Shown: piece by piece, positions 1 to 6,282 of the stretch | Numbering within the stretch: position 1 is the stretch's first letter | Layout: every line of letters begins with the position of its first letter | NCBI GenBank assembly: GCA_947588665.1 | Contig: CANPYU010000042.1 | Location: forward strand, 1-8,419 | DNA: 8,419 nt | Reading direction: 5' to 3' | Source: an uncultured Bacilli bacterium | Lineage (GTDB): Bacteria > Bacillota_I > Bacilli_A > RF39 > UBA660 | Position numbers and translations under genes: made by a program | Notes under the pieces: model-generated | What the model saw: only the letters and a program-made list of their open reading frames with translations | The model's database searches: none | What the model was told of the DNA's origin: nothing

Positions 1-266
1 ATAGTATTAGTGTATATGGGAATGAATTAGTTGATGGACTTAATGAAGTTGTTTTTACGGTTTATAATGATAATGAACAAATGAGTTATTATTTATATGT
101 GTATAAAGAAAAGACTACTAATATAAGTGAGATTAAAGATAATTATGAAGCTTTAAATATTCGTGATAAACCAGAGTTATATGTGGCTCCTAGTATTGGA
201 GTTAGTTGTTTTCTCTTTATTTTACTTTTCTTTACATTTTTGTTTAAAAAAAGTAAAAAAAGCTAA
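1..266 (+). CDS. C-terminal fragment of a membrane-anchored surface protein with cadherin-like beta-sandwich segment (partial, 5' end outside window)
   Basis: The frame starting at base 3 is open from the window edge to a TAA at 264-266, giving 87 residues, so this is the tail of a longer gene. The ATG at 81 is internal: it has no ribosome binding site and the frame is open upstream of it. Residues 4-36 carry the pattern VYGNELVDGLNEVVFTV followed by a tyrosine-rich YYLYVYKE strand. This resembles the end of cadherin-like beta-sandwich repeats (PF12733 type: G-N-x-L, G-x-N, then a Y-x-V-x-V strand), which occur in secreted and wall-associated proteins of Bacillota. After a short polar linker, residues 61-81 form one hydrophobic helix followed by KKSKKS, a positively charged tail expected to stay in the cytoplasm. 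Most of the protein should therefore be outside the cell. No LPxTG sorting motif is seen. The domain call rests on one motif and is moderate; the membrane anchor is clear. Confidence 0.6.
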   Translation, partial: SISVYGNELVDGLNEVVFTVYNDNEQMSYYLYVYKEKTTNISEIKDNYEALNIRDKPELYVAPSIGVSCFLFILLFFTFLFKKSKKS

Positions 267-274
267 AATTATAT

Positions 275-340
275 TTTTAGTAAGCAGATTTTATAATTTT
301 AGTTAAGATAATTTTATAGTTTTAGTAAGCAGATTTTATA
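275..340. repeat. Three head-to-tail ~22-bp repeats upstream of comEA
   Basis: A 21-bp unit (core TAAGCAGATTTTATA preceded by TTTTAG) occurs perfectly at 275-295 and 320-340. Between them, 297-318 is a degenerate copy with one inserted T and CAG changed to ATA. The three units abut with a period of 22-23 bp, roughly two helical turns. The array is non-coding and lies between the upstream stop codon and the comEA promoter. Function is unknown; regulator binding or relics of a duplication are both possible. Confidence 0.75.
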
Positions 341-347
341 AAATCTG
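330..347. promoter_or_regulatory. 18-bp perfect palindrome abutting the comEA promoter (operator or weak terminator)
   Basis: CAGATTTTATAAAATCTG is exactly self-complementary. Its left half is the end of the last 22-bp repeat, and the right half is unique to this copy. It ends 4 bp before the putative -35 of comEA, where a dimeric regulator could bind. As RNA it would form a 7-bp stem with a TATA loop followed by TATTTTGT, a poor U-tract, so it could instead be a weak terminator for the upstream surface-protein gene. The sequence does not decide between these. Confidence 0.5.
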
Positions 348-351
348 TATT

Positions 352-380
352 TTGTAGGAAGGTTAGTATTTTGCTAAAAT
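352..380 (+). promoter_or_regulatory. Probable promoter of comEA-comEC, extended -10
   Basis: TTGTAG (352-357) as a weak -35, a 17-bp spacer, then TAAAAT (375-380) preceded by TGC, giving the extended -10 TGCTAAAAT. The -10 ends 23 bp before the comEA ATG, so the leader would be about 17 nt and would still contain the AAAGGAGGT ribosome binding site. Confidence 0.6.
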
Positions 381-403
381 ATGCTTGGAAAGGAGGTATA
401 TTC

Positions 404-1135
404 ATGCAAAATATTTTATTTTGGGTTAAAAAATATCTGAAAGATTTAGTGCTCTTTTGTTTAATCATTATTTGTATTGGTTTAATTGGTTATAATTTCT
501 ATCATGATGAAGAGAATAAGACAGATCTTAGTTCTTCTGTTGTAGCTGTTAATGATTTAGAAGAAGAAAAAGAAAAAGATGAAGAAATAATAACAACATT
601 AAATATTGATATTAAAGGCGCTGTTAAAAAACCAGGAGTATATGCAGTTAATAATGGAGCTATTATAAATGACATTATTAAAATGGCTGGTGGGTTTAAT
701 TCTAATGCTTATCAAAATGGAATTAATCTTAGTAAGAAAGTAACAGATGAAATGGTTATTTATGTTTATACTAAAAATGAAATAAAAGATAAAGAAAATA
801 AAGAAGATGCTTTAAATTCATGTGTTACAACAACTTATGATATTTGTGATTGTGTTCAGGATCAAGAAAGTGTTATTGAAACTAAACCAACTGAAGATAA
901 AAAAGATAATTCTCTTCCAGCTCAAGATAGCGATACTACTACTAAGTTAGTAAATATTAATACGGCATCTAAAGCGGAATTAACAACAATTAGTGGAATA
1001 GGCGAAACTAAAGCTTTAGCAATTATTGAGTATCGGAGTTTAAATGGCTCTTTTAAAAGTGTTACAGATCTTTTGAATGTTAATGGAATAGGAGAAGCAT
1101 TATTTGATAAGATTAAAGAATTTGTTACAGTCTAA
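404..1135 (+). CDS. comEA: Competence protein ComEA, membrane-anchored DNA receptor (SLBB + helix-hairpin-helix)
   Basis: ComEA binds incoming double-stranded DNA at the outer face of the membrane and passes it to the ComEC channel during natural transformation. The 243-residue product has one N-terminal membrane helix (about 13-29), an acidic low-complexity stretch (51-61), an SLBB-type domain (about 65-122, with IDIKGAVKKPGVY), a charged linker (123-180), and a C-terminal ComEA helix-hairpin-helix domain (182-243). The last contains LVNINTAS, the first hairpin SGIGETKA and the second NGIGEALF, the classic DNA-binding signature. The ATG at 404 is chosen because AAAGGAGGT (389-397) sits 6 nt upstream. 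A TTG 33 bp earlier in the same frame has no ribosome binding site and would fall inside the -10. Length and order match B. subtilis ComEA. The linker carries three cysteines (140, 148, 150), which is unusual for an exported region. The gene overlaps comEC by 32 bp. Confidence 0.95.
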   Translation: MQNILFWVKKYLKDLVLFCLIIICIGLIGYNFYHDEENKTDLSSSVVAVNDLEEEKEKDEEIITTLNIDIKGAVKKPGVYAVNNGAIINDIIKMAGGFNSNAYQNGINLSKKVTDEMVIYVYTKNEIKDKENKEDALNSCVTTTYDICDCVQDQESVIETKPTEDKKDNSLPAQDSDTTTKLVNINTASKAELTTISGIGETKALAIIEYRSLNGSFKSVTDLLNVNGIGEALFDKIKEFVTV

Positions 1136-3197
1136 AATCTTTTTAGGGTTCAGTTTAATATTTTTAATCTTTTATATTTTTTTATTTACACAAGTATTTA
1201 AATATCATTCAAAATATACAGGTGATGAAGCAAAGATTTTAGGACAACTTCTTAGTTTTAAAATTGATGGAGATAAATTAAGTGGGGAATTAAAGGCTAA
1301 AGAAAAAGTACAAATAATATATTACTTTAAGAGTGAAGATGAATTAAAGAAAATAAAAAATAAATTAAGTTTAGGTAATATTTTAGAGTTAGATGGTACT
1401 TTTTCTTGGCCTAATAATAATACTATACCTAATACTTTTAATTATAAAAAATATTTATATAATAAAAAAGTATATTTGATATTTAATGCTACATCTTTAA
1501 ATATTAAAGATAATAATATTTCTTTTAGTTATAAAATTAAAAATATGTTTTTAAAAAAAGTTAATAAATATACTTTAACTTCTTCTTATATGCAGGCTTT
1601 TATTTTGGGTGATAAAAATAATATTGATACTAATATTTATCAGTCTTTTCAAAATAATGGGGTAACTCATTTATTTGCAGTATCGGGAATGCATGTTAGT
1701 TTTTTAGTTTTAGCTATAAATAGTTTATTAAAAAAATTAAAAATAAAAGAAAATATAATTAATATAATAATTGTTTTATTTTTGTTTTTTTATATGTTTT
1801 TAATTGGTTTTACTGCTTCGGTAGTTAGGGCTAGTTTGTTATATATATTTTTATTATTAAATAAAAAACTTAATTTAAAATTATCAACACTCAATATTTT
1901 ATATTTATTATTTTTTATATTAATTATAATTAAACCTTTTTATATATATGATTTAGGGTTTATATATTCTTTTTTGACATCTTTTGGACTTATTTTATTT
2001 AGTAAAAGAATAAAAGGTAATTATATAAGTTCTCTTTTAAAAGTTAGTTTTATTGCTTTTTTATTTAGTTTACCAGTCACATTATATAATTTTTATCAAT
2101 TTAATTTACTTACAATATTTAATAATATTATAATTGTTCCTTTAGTAAGTTTAGTTTTATTTCCTTTAACTCTTATTACTTTTATTTTTCCATTTTTAGA
2201 AATATTTTTAAATTGGGGTTTTAAGTTTTTAGAAATTATAAGTTTATTTATGAGTAAATTAAGTATTAATATAACAGTTCCTAAAATAAATATTATTTTT
2301 ATAATTGTTTATTATTTATTAATTTATCTTATTTATAAGAAAGGCTTTAAATTTAGTTTTAGTTTTCTTATTTTAATTATTGGGATGAAAATATTACCAT
2401 ATTTAGATAATAATTTTTATGTTTATTATTTAGATGTGGGGCAGGGGGATTGTGCTTTAATTATTAGTCCTAGATTACAAAATGTTATAATGGTAGATAC
2501 AGGAGGGACAATAACTTATCAAAAAGAAGATTGGCAAGAAAGGAATAATGATTTTAAAATTAGTACTAATGTTATAAGTTTTATGAAAAGTAAGGGAATT
2601 GATAAATTGGATTATTTGATTCTTTCTCATGGAGATATGGATCATATGGGGGAAGCTATAAATATAGTTAATAATATTAAAGTTAAAAAGGTTATTTTTA
2701 ATAATGATCAATATAATGATTTAGAAAAGGCTTTAATTAAAACTTTAAAGAAAAAGAAAATTAAATATTATAATAAAATATTAGATTTAAAGTTTATTAA
2801 TAATAAAATATATTTCTTAGATACCGGAATGTATGATAATGAAAATGATAATTCTAATGTTTTATATTTTAATTATTATGATTATAAATTTCTTTTTATG
2901 GGAGATAGTAGTACTAAAAGAGAAAATGATATTTTAGATAAGTATAATATTAAAAATATTGATTTTTTAAAGGTGGGACATCATGGATCAGATACTTCAT
3001 CGGGGGAATATTTTATTAAGAAGATTAAACCTAAATATGCGATTATATCAGTGGGCAGGAATAATAGATATGGACATCCTAAGAGTGAGGCATTAAATAA
3101 TCTTTCGGATAGTGAAATATATAGGACGGATATTTTGGGAACAATTGAAGTAATATTAAATAAGAAAGATTATAAAATTAAGACATTTCAACCATAA
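1104..3197 (+). CDS. comEC: ComEC/Rec2 DNA-uptake channel protein with metallo-beta-lactamase-fold domain
   Basis: ComEC forms the membrane channel through which single-stranded DNA enters the cytoplasm; its beta-lactamase-fold domain is thought to degrade the non-transported strand. The 697-residue protein shows the full architecture: an N-terminal helix (12-32), an OB-like DUF4131 region (about 40-135), the Competence-family membrane core (about 160-430, with the conserved HLFAVSGMH at 189-197), and a C-terminal MBL-fold domain (about 438-697). In that domain DVGQGD (444-449), SHGDMDH (508-514), GDSS (600-603), GHHGS (625-629) and GHP (657-659) supply the expected metal and catalytic residues, so it looks active. 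The start is TTG at 1104, with AGGAG (1090-1094) 9 nt upstream inside the end of comEA. A second in-frame TTG at 1122 has only a weak AAAGAA before it. Overlap with comEA implies translational coupling. No comEB lies between them, unlike in B. subtilis. Confidence 0.95.
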   Translation: MIRLKNLLQSKIFLGFSLIFLIFYIFLFTQVFKYHSKYTGDEAKILGQLLSFKIDGDKLSGELKAKEKVQIIYYFKSEDELKKIKNKLSLGNILELDGTFSWPNNNTIPNTFNYKKYLYNKKVYLIFNATSLNIKDNNISFSYKIKNMFLKKVNKYTLTSSYMQAFILGDKNNIDTNIYQSFQNNGVTHLFAVSGMHVSFLVLAINSLLKKLKIKENIINIIIVLFLFFYMFLIGFTASVVRASLLYIFLLLNKKLNLKLSTLNILYLLFFILIIIKPFYIYDLGFIYSFLTSFGLILFSKRIKGNYISSLLKVSFIAFLFSLPVTLYNFYQFNLLTIFNNIIIVPLVSLVLFPLTLITFIFPFLEIFLNWGFKFLEIISLFMSKLSINITVPKINIIFIIVYYLLIYLIYKKGFKFSFSFLILIIGMKILPYLDNNFYVYYLDVGQGDCALIISPRLQNVIMVDTGGTITYQKEDWQERNNDFKISTNVISFMKSKGIDKLDYLILSHGDMDHMGEAINIVNNIKVKKVIFNNDQYNDLEKALIKTLKKKKIKYYNKILDLKFINNKIYFLDTGMYDNENDNSNVLYFNYYDYKFLFMGDSSTKRENDILDKYNIKNIDFLKVGHHGSDTSSGEYFIKKIKPKYAIISVGRNNRYGHPKSEALNNLSDSEIYRTDILGTIEVILNKKDYKIKTFQP

Positions 3198-3211
3198 AGT
3201 TAAAAGAATAC

Positions 3212-3240
3212 TGTAACTTTTGAAGTTTTGATGATATAAT
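3212..3240 (+). promoter_or_regulatory. Probable holA promoter, extended -10
   Basis: A consensus TATAAT (3235-3240) preceded by TGA makes TGATATAAT. No good -35 is visible: CTGTAA at 3211-3216 matches the consensus at only three positions, with an 18-bp spacer. The -10 ends 15 bp before the chosen ATG, so the predicted leader is only about 9 nt. This suggests holA has transcription independent of the competence operon, although read-through from comEC is possible because no convincing terminator separates them. Confidence 0.6.
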
Positions 3241-3255
3241 AAAGAAGTGGTAAAT

Positions 3256-4197
3256 ATGAAAGTGTATGTAATTAATGGTAATAGTTATTTATTAATAAAT
3301 GAAAAAGTAAATGAAATAGTTAAAGATAGTAAAAATATAACAATTTTTGATTTAAGTGTTAATAATATAGAAGAAGTTATTTTAGAGGCTGGTTATGTTT
3401 CAATGTTTGATGAAACAAAATATATTATTGTTAAAAATGCTGATTTTTTGGGTCAAGGAAAGCTAAAAGATAAAGAAAGTGAGCTTTTACTTAATTATTT
3501 AGAAAAACCTAATACTAATTCTGTAATTATTTTTATTACAGCCGATAAACTAGATTTACGAAAAAAAATAACAAAATTTATTAAAGAAAAATATTCTTTA
3601 ATAGTTATTCCAAATTTAAAACCATATGAAATAGAGAATAGATTAAGAGATTATTTTAAAAGTAAAAATTTAGAAGCTTCTTTAGAAATATTAAAATATA
3701 TTATAAATAATAGTTTAAATAATTATGATGTAGTTATGAGTGAAGCTCAAAAAATTGGTTTATATTATAATGAAAAGACAATTATTAAATATAATGATGT
3801 AGAAAATATAGTGGCTAAATCTTTAAATACTAATAATTTTTTATTTGTGGATGCAGTAGTTGATAATGATTTAGAAAGAAGTTTAAATTTATATAATGAT
3901 TTAAAAACTATGAAGGTTGAACCAACTATATTATTATCTCTTTTAGCACGAGATTTTAGAATTATGCTTAATATTAAAAATATGCAAAAAGAGGGTATTA
4001 GAGAATATGAAATAATGAATAATTTAGGCTTAGTTGATTGGCAATTTAATAAATATCTTAATAAAGTATTTCCGTATAAAATAAAAGAATTAGAGAATAT
4101 TATGCTTAAACTCGCTCAATTAGATTTAGATATAAAAAGAGGAAGAATTGATAAATTTATAGGTTTAGAATTATTTATATTGGATATTTGTGCATAA
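3256..4197 (+). CDS. holA: DNA polymerase III delta subunit (clamp loader, HolA)
   Basis: HolA is the clamp-loader subunit that opens the beta sliding clamp so it can be placed on DNA. The 313-residue product is close to the usual family length. It begins MKVYVINGNSYLLI, matching the family's degenerate nucleotide-fold start in which the Walker A site is lost. The middle carries IIFITADKLDLRKKITKFIK (91-110) and NLKPYEIENRLRDYF (120-134). The C-terminal helical domain shows LLSLLARDFRIML (226-238) and AQLDLDIKRGRIDKFIGLELFIL (287-309), typical of delta subunits. The start is ATG 3256: the GTG three codons earlier coincides with the predicted transcript start and would be leaderless, whereas ATG fits the family N-terminus. 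The ribosome binding site (GAAGTGG, 3244-3250) is imperfect. The comEC-holA adjacency is conserved in Bacilli (comEC-yqeN in B. subtilis), which supports the call. Confidence 0.92.
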   Translation: MKVYVINGNSYLLINEKVNEIVKDSKNITIFDLSVNNIEEVILEAGYVSMFDETKYIIVKNADFLGQGKLKDKESELLLNYLEKPNTNSVIIFITADKLDLRKKITKFIKEKYSLIVIPNLKPYEIENRLRDYFKSKNLEASLEILKYIINNSLNNYDVVMSEAQKIGLYYNEKTIIKYNDVENIVAKSLNTNNFLFVDAVVDNDLERSLNLYNDLKTMKVEPTILLSLLARDFRIMLNIKNMQKEGIREYEIMNNLGLVDWQFNKYLNKVFPYKIKELENIMLKLAQLDLDIKRGRIDKFIGLELFILDICA

Positions 4198-4198
4198 G

Positions 4199-4237
4199 AA
4201 AAGTGGTTATTTATTTTTTAGACCACTTTTTATTTTA
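4199..4237. terminator. Hairpin terminator shared by convergent holA and rnhC
   Basis: AAAAGTGGT (4199-4207) pairs perfectly with ACCACTTTT (4222-4230), with a 14-nt loop, and is followed on the plus strand by TATTTTAT. It starts 1 nt after the holA stop codon. The rnhC stop and last seven codons lie within the loop and right arm. On the minus strand the stem ends in TTTTCTTAT, so it may work in both directions, though less well for rnhC. Confidence 0.75.
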
Positions 4238-5145
4238 TCTTTATTTTTAAAATTAAGTTTTGCTATGTCTTTTAATTTTGCAAAACCATATTCTTGAGCA
4301 ATTTTAAGACCTACTTCATCAACTAAGGGACCGGCACCTTTAGGAATATCAATATTATAAGTTGTACTTAATTTTTGCATTTCTTTTAAGAATATATAGC
4401 GAGATATAATAGAGGCAGCTGCAACACTTAAACATTTATCTTCAGCTTTAGTCATAAAAGTTATATCTGTTACTTTTTCTTTGGCTTCGTTAATATGTTC
4501 ATAATACTTTTTGGGATAAACAAATTGATCCACAACTATTTTATCATATGGGAATTCTTTCTTTTTTAGTGATACTAAAACTTTATTATGAAGAATAGCT
4601 TTGATCTTGTTCATATTTATATCTTCACTCCAATGGTTATTATAAGATGTGTTAGTTAAAATATAGGAAGTGTAAGGTATTTTTTTGATTATTTCAGGAG
4701 CTATTTTTTTGATTTTAGCATCATTAACCTTTTTAGAATCTCTAACGCCTAATTCAATTAAAAAAGGAATATCTTTTTTGGCAACATATGTTGCGGTAAC
4801 CACAATAGGGCCAAAGAAATCTCCTGTTCCTACTTCATCTGAACCAATAGTGCTCATATTTAAGAAGAAATTCTTTTCTTCCTTTTTCTCTTTGTTTTTT
4901 TCTTTACCAGTTATATCAATGATACGCCCATTTTTAATTCTTTCTTGTTCGATCCAGTAGCTAGCTTCAATATCGGCACTGATACCTTGAAACATAATTT
5001 TGCCAGATTCATAAAGGGTAGTTACACAGTCTATGTCTTTAACTTGAAAAACAGCATAGGGTGGAGTTTTTTCTTCAAATCGATCTTTATAAAACTCTAT
5101 CATTAATGGTTTAATATTTTCACTTATTTTAAATACTATAGTCAT
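4207..5145 (-). CDS. rnhC: Ribonuclease HIII
   Basis: RNase HIII cleaves the RNA strand of RNA:DNA hybrids (R-loops, Okazaki primers) in the cytoplasm. At 312 residues it has normal length. The N-terminal part (about 1-85) is the TBP-like DUF3378 substrate-binding domain that separates HIII from HII. It is followed by a very charged KEKNKEKKEEK linker (81-91) and the RNase H catalytic fold. GSDEVGTGDFFGP (101-113) supplies D103 and E104; DSKK is at 136-139; VVDQF (204-208) supplies D206; KAEDKCLSVAAASIISRY (233-250) holds the last acidic site and the conserved helix. All expected acidic residues are present. The ATG at 5145 is supported by AAGAGGTG 5 nt upstream. The gene is divergent from cvpA and convergent with holA. 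In B. subtilis rnhC is likewise divergent from the cvpA-containing operon. RNase HII is the main alternative, excluded by the N-terminal domain. Confidence 0.95.
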   Translation of the reverse strand: MTIVFKISENIKPLMIEFYKDRFEEKTPPYAVFQVKDIDCVTTLYESGKIMFQGISADIEASYWIEQERIKNGRIIDITGKEKNKEKKEEKNFFLNMSTIGSDEVGTGDFFGPIVVTATYVAKKDIPFLIELGVRDSKKVNDAKIKKIAPEIIKKIPYTSYILTNTSYNNHWSEDINMNKIKAILHNKVLVSLKKKEFPYDKIVVDQFVYPKKYYEHINEAKEKVTDITFMTKAEDKCLSVAAASIISRYIFLKEMQKLSTTYNIDIPKGAGPLVDEVGLKIAQEYGFAKLKDIAKLNFKNKDKIKSGLKNK

Positions 5146-5164
5146 TTTGACACCTCTTTATACT

Positions 5165-5193
5165 ATAATAACATATATTACTTTATTTTTCAA
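5165..5193 (-). promoter_or_regulatory. Probable rnhC promoter
   Basis: Read on the minus strand: TTGAAA (5193-5188) as -35, exactly 17 bp, then TATTAT (5170-5165) as -10 preceded by TGT, giving the extended -10 TGTTATTAT. The leader would be about 13 nt and include the AAGAGGTG site. It is one of the best promoter matches in the window. Confidence 0.7.
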
Positions 5194-5216
5194 AAGCTTT
5201 AGTATATAATTATAGT
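5188..5216 (+). promoter_or_regulatory. Possible cvpA-trxA promoter, overlapping the rnhC -35
   Basis: TATAGT (5211-5216) could be the -10, with TTTCAA (5188-5193) 17 bp upstream; this is the rnhC -35 read on the other strand. TATAAT at 5205-5210 is an alternative -10 with a poor -35 (TTTATT, 5182-5187). Neither has a TGn extension. Some promoter must lie here because rnhC is divergent, but which hexamers are used is uncertain. Confidence 0.4.
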
Positions 5217-5231
5217 AGGAGTGTGATTTAA

Positions 5232-5951
5232 TTGACAATAGTAGATGCGATTGTTATCTTATTTTTGTTATGTGGGGCAGTTTTGGGTTTTAAAAAAGGG
5301 GCTATTCGAAGTTTAGTTGCTTTACTTGGAACTTTAATTGTGGTAGTCGCGGCTTATTATTTAAAGAATCCGGTTGCAGATGTGATGTTTCAATACGGAC
5401 CGTTTTTGAATTTTGCTGGTAGTTGGGAAGGATTAATTACTTTAAATATTTTAGTGTATGAAGCGATAGCGTATGTTTTAGTTTTTGTTATTTTATATAG
5501 TATTTTATCTTTGATAATTAAATTGTCAGGAATAGTAGAAAAAATATTTAATGCAACAATTATTTTGGGGATTCCGTCAAAAATTATAGGAGCAGTTTTG
5601 GGATTTGTGGAATCATTAGTTTTTAGTTTTATTGTTTTATTTGTATTGTTGCAATTTAATGTAACTAGTGAATATATTGTAAGTAGTAGTATTGCTACAA
5701 GTATAATTGATAAAACGCCAATTATTGGAACAATGGTTAATGATACTTATAAAGCAATTGGGGATATTAATGAATTACAAAAAAAATATAAAGATAGTAC
5801 TAATAAAGATGCTTATAATTGTGAAATTTTAGCAATAATGTTAGATTATGAAGTGGTAACTCCAGAAGTTACACAAAAATTAATAGATAGTCATAAATTA
5901 AATTTTGGGGGAGCTCAAAGTATATTAAATTCATTTAAGGAGGAAAAATAA
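5232..5951 (+). CDS. cvpA: CvpA family membrane protein
   Basis: CvpA proteins are small multi-span inner-membrane proteins named for colicin V production in E. coli; their molecular role in Bacillota is not established. The 239-residue product has four hydrophobic segments (about 3-20, 25-43, 70-98, 114-141) and a soluble C-terminal tail of about 95 residues. The start MTIVDAIVILFLLCGAVLGFKKG matches the family signature of an Asp in the first helix, then G-x-x-x-G-F-x-x-G and a basic loop. The start is TTG at 5232: AGGAGTG (5217-5223) lies 8 nt upstream, the signature begins at once, and no ATG fits as well. AAGGAGG near the 3' end (5937-5943) is the trxA ribosome binding site, and the TAA overlaps the trxA ATG by one base, so the two are co-translated. 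Compared with B. subtilis, zapA (before) and polX, mutS2 and yshE (after) are absent here. Confidence 0.85.
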   Translation: MTIVDAIVILFLLCGAVLGFKKGAIRSLVALLGTLIVVVAAYYLKNPVADVMFQYGPFLNFAGSWEGLITLNILVYEAIAYVLVFVILYSILSLIIKLSGIVEKIFNATIILGIPSKIIGAVLGFVESLVFSFIVLFVLLQFNVTSEYIVSSSIATSIIDKTPIIGTMVNDTYKAIGDINELQKKYKDSTNKDAYNCEILAIMLDYEVVTPEVTQKLIDSHKLNFGGAQSILNSFKEEK

Positions 5952-6244
5952 TGGTTAAACATTTAGAAAATGAAAATATGAGGGAAGTAATTAAAGAGGG
6001 AATTTGGATTGTAGATTTTTATGCGGATTGGTGTGGACCTTGTAAAATGCTTGCACCTATACTTGAACAAATAAAAGAAAATGTATTAAAAATAAATGTT
6101 GATGAACATGAAGATTTAGCTCAAGAATTTGGAGTTATGAGTATACCTACAGTTATTTTCTTTAAAAATGGGGAAGAAAAAAATAAAATAATTGGTTTTA
6201 GAAGTAAAGAAGAAATATTAAAACTTATAGAAGAAGTTAAATAA
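5951..6244 (+). CDS. trxA: Thioredoxin
   Basis: Thioredoxin is a cytoplasmic protein-disulfide reductase, recycled by thioredoxin reductase (not in this window). The 97-residue product is about ten residues shorter than E. coli TrxA, mainly at the N-terminus, but keeps the whole active core. It has VDFYADWCGPCK with the redox pair C28 and C31, the buried Asp at 22, the cis-proline in MSIPT (P66), and the FFKNGEE / GFRSKEE strands of the C-terminal half. No signal peptide or membrane helix is present. The ATG at 5951 has a near-perfect AAGGAGG 7 nt upstream, and overlaps the cvpA stop as TAATG. A hairpin terminator follows 6 nt after the stop. Other thioredoxin-fold reductases are possible, but the WCGPC motif and size make classical thioredoxin most likely. 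Confidence 0.93.
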   Translation: MVKHLENENMREVIKEGIWIVDFYADWCGPCKMLAPILEQIKENVLKINVDEHEDLAQEFGVMSIPTVIFFKNGEEKNKIIGFRSKEEILKLIEEVK

Positions 6245-6250
6245 TATTAT

Positions 6251-6282
6251 AAGCTATAAAAAAAAATAGCTTTTTATTTTTT
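6251..6282. terminator. Terminator after trxA, shared with the convergent small membrane-protein gene
   Basis: AAGCTAT (6251-6257) pairs with ATAGCTT (6266-6272) across an all-A loop of 8, followed by TTTATTTTTTC on the plus strand, a standard intrinsic terminator. The stop codon of the minus-strand gene is at 6276-6274, so its transcript also runs through this stem. A third copy, AAAGCTAT (6293-6300), inside that gene could pair with the same ATAGCTTT arm as an alternative fold. Confidence 0.75.

Larger units (their letters stand above)
5161..5217. repeat. 9-bp inverted repeat flanking the divergent rnhC/cvpA promoter region
   Basis: TACTATAAT (5161-5169) and ATTATAGTA (5209-5217) are exact reverse complements 39 bp apart. 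They overlap the outward-facing -10 regions, so each gene sees nearly the same -10-proximal sequence. This may only reflect promoter symmetry rather than a binding site. Confidence 0.55.

Noticed and set aside
81..266. Complete 61-residue small gene starting at ATG 81
   Set aside because: The frame is open to the window edge and the upstream residues carry the beta-sandwich motif, so the ATG is an internal codon of a longer gene.
275..347. CRISPR array
   Set aside because: The 22-bp units abut with no spacers, one is degenerate, and no cas genes are present.
371..403. Earlier TTG start for comEA adding 11 residues
   Set aside because: It coincides with the predicted -10 region, has no ribosome binding site, and would translate through the strong AAAGGAGGT that serves the ATG at 404.
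1561..2440. Low-complexity T/A-rich stretch as possible non-coding or decayed DNA
   Set aside because: It is the intact membrane core of comEC; the composition reflects hydrophobic Phe/Leu/Ile codons in an AT-rich genome, and the frame is unbroken.
2475..2711. Open frame on the minus strand inside comEC
   Set aside because: It lies wholly opposite the conserved metallo-beta-lactamase region of comEC, has no ribosome binding site and shows no recognisable protein features; it is a shadow of the AT-rich coding strand.
3196..3220. Possible terminator after comEC (AAAGTTA ... TAACTTT)
   Set aside because: The 7-bp inverted repeat has only one G-C pair, an 11-nt loop and no following U-tract, and it overlaps the holA promoter; termination is not supported.
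4685..4960. Open frame on the plus strand opposite rnhC
   Set aside because: It is antisense to the RNase HIII catalytic motifs and has no start signals; the hydrophobic, Ser/Pro-rich translation is an artefact of the reverse strand.
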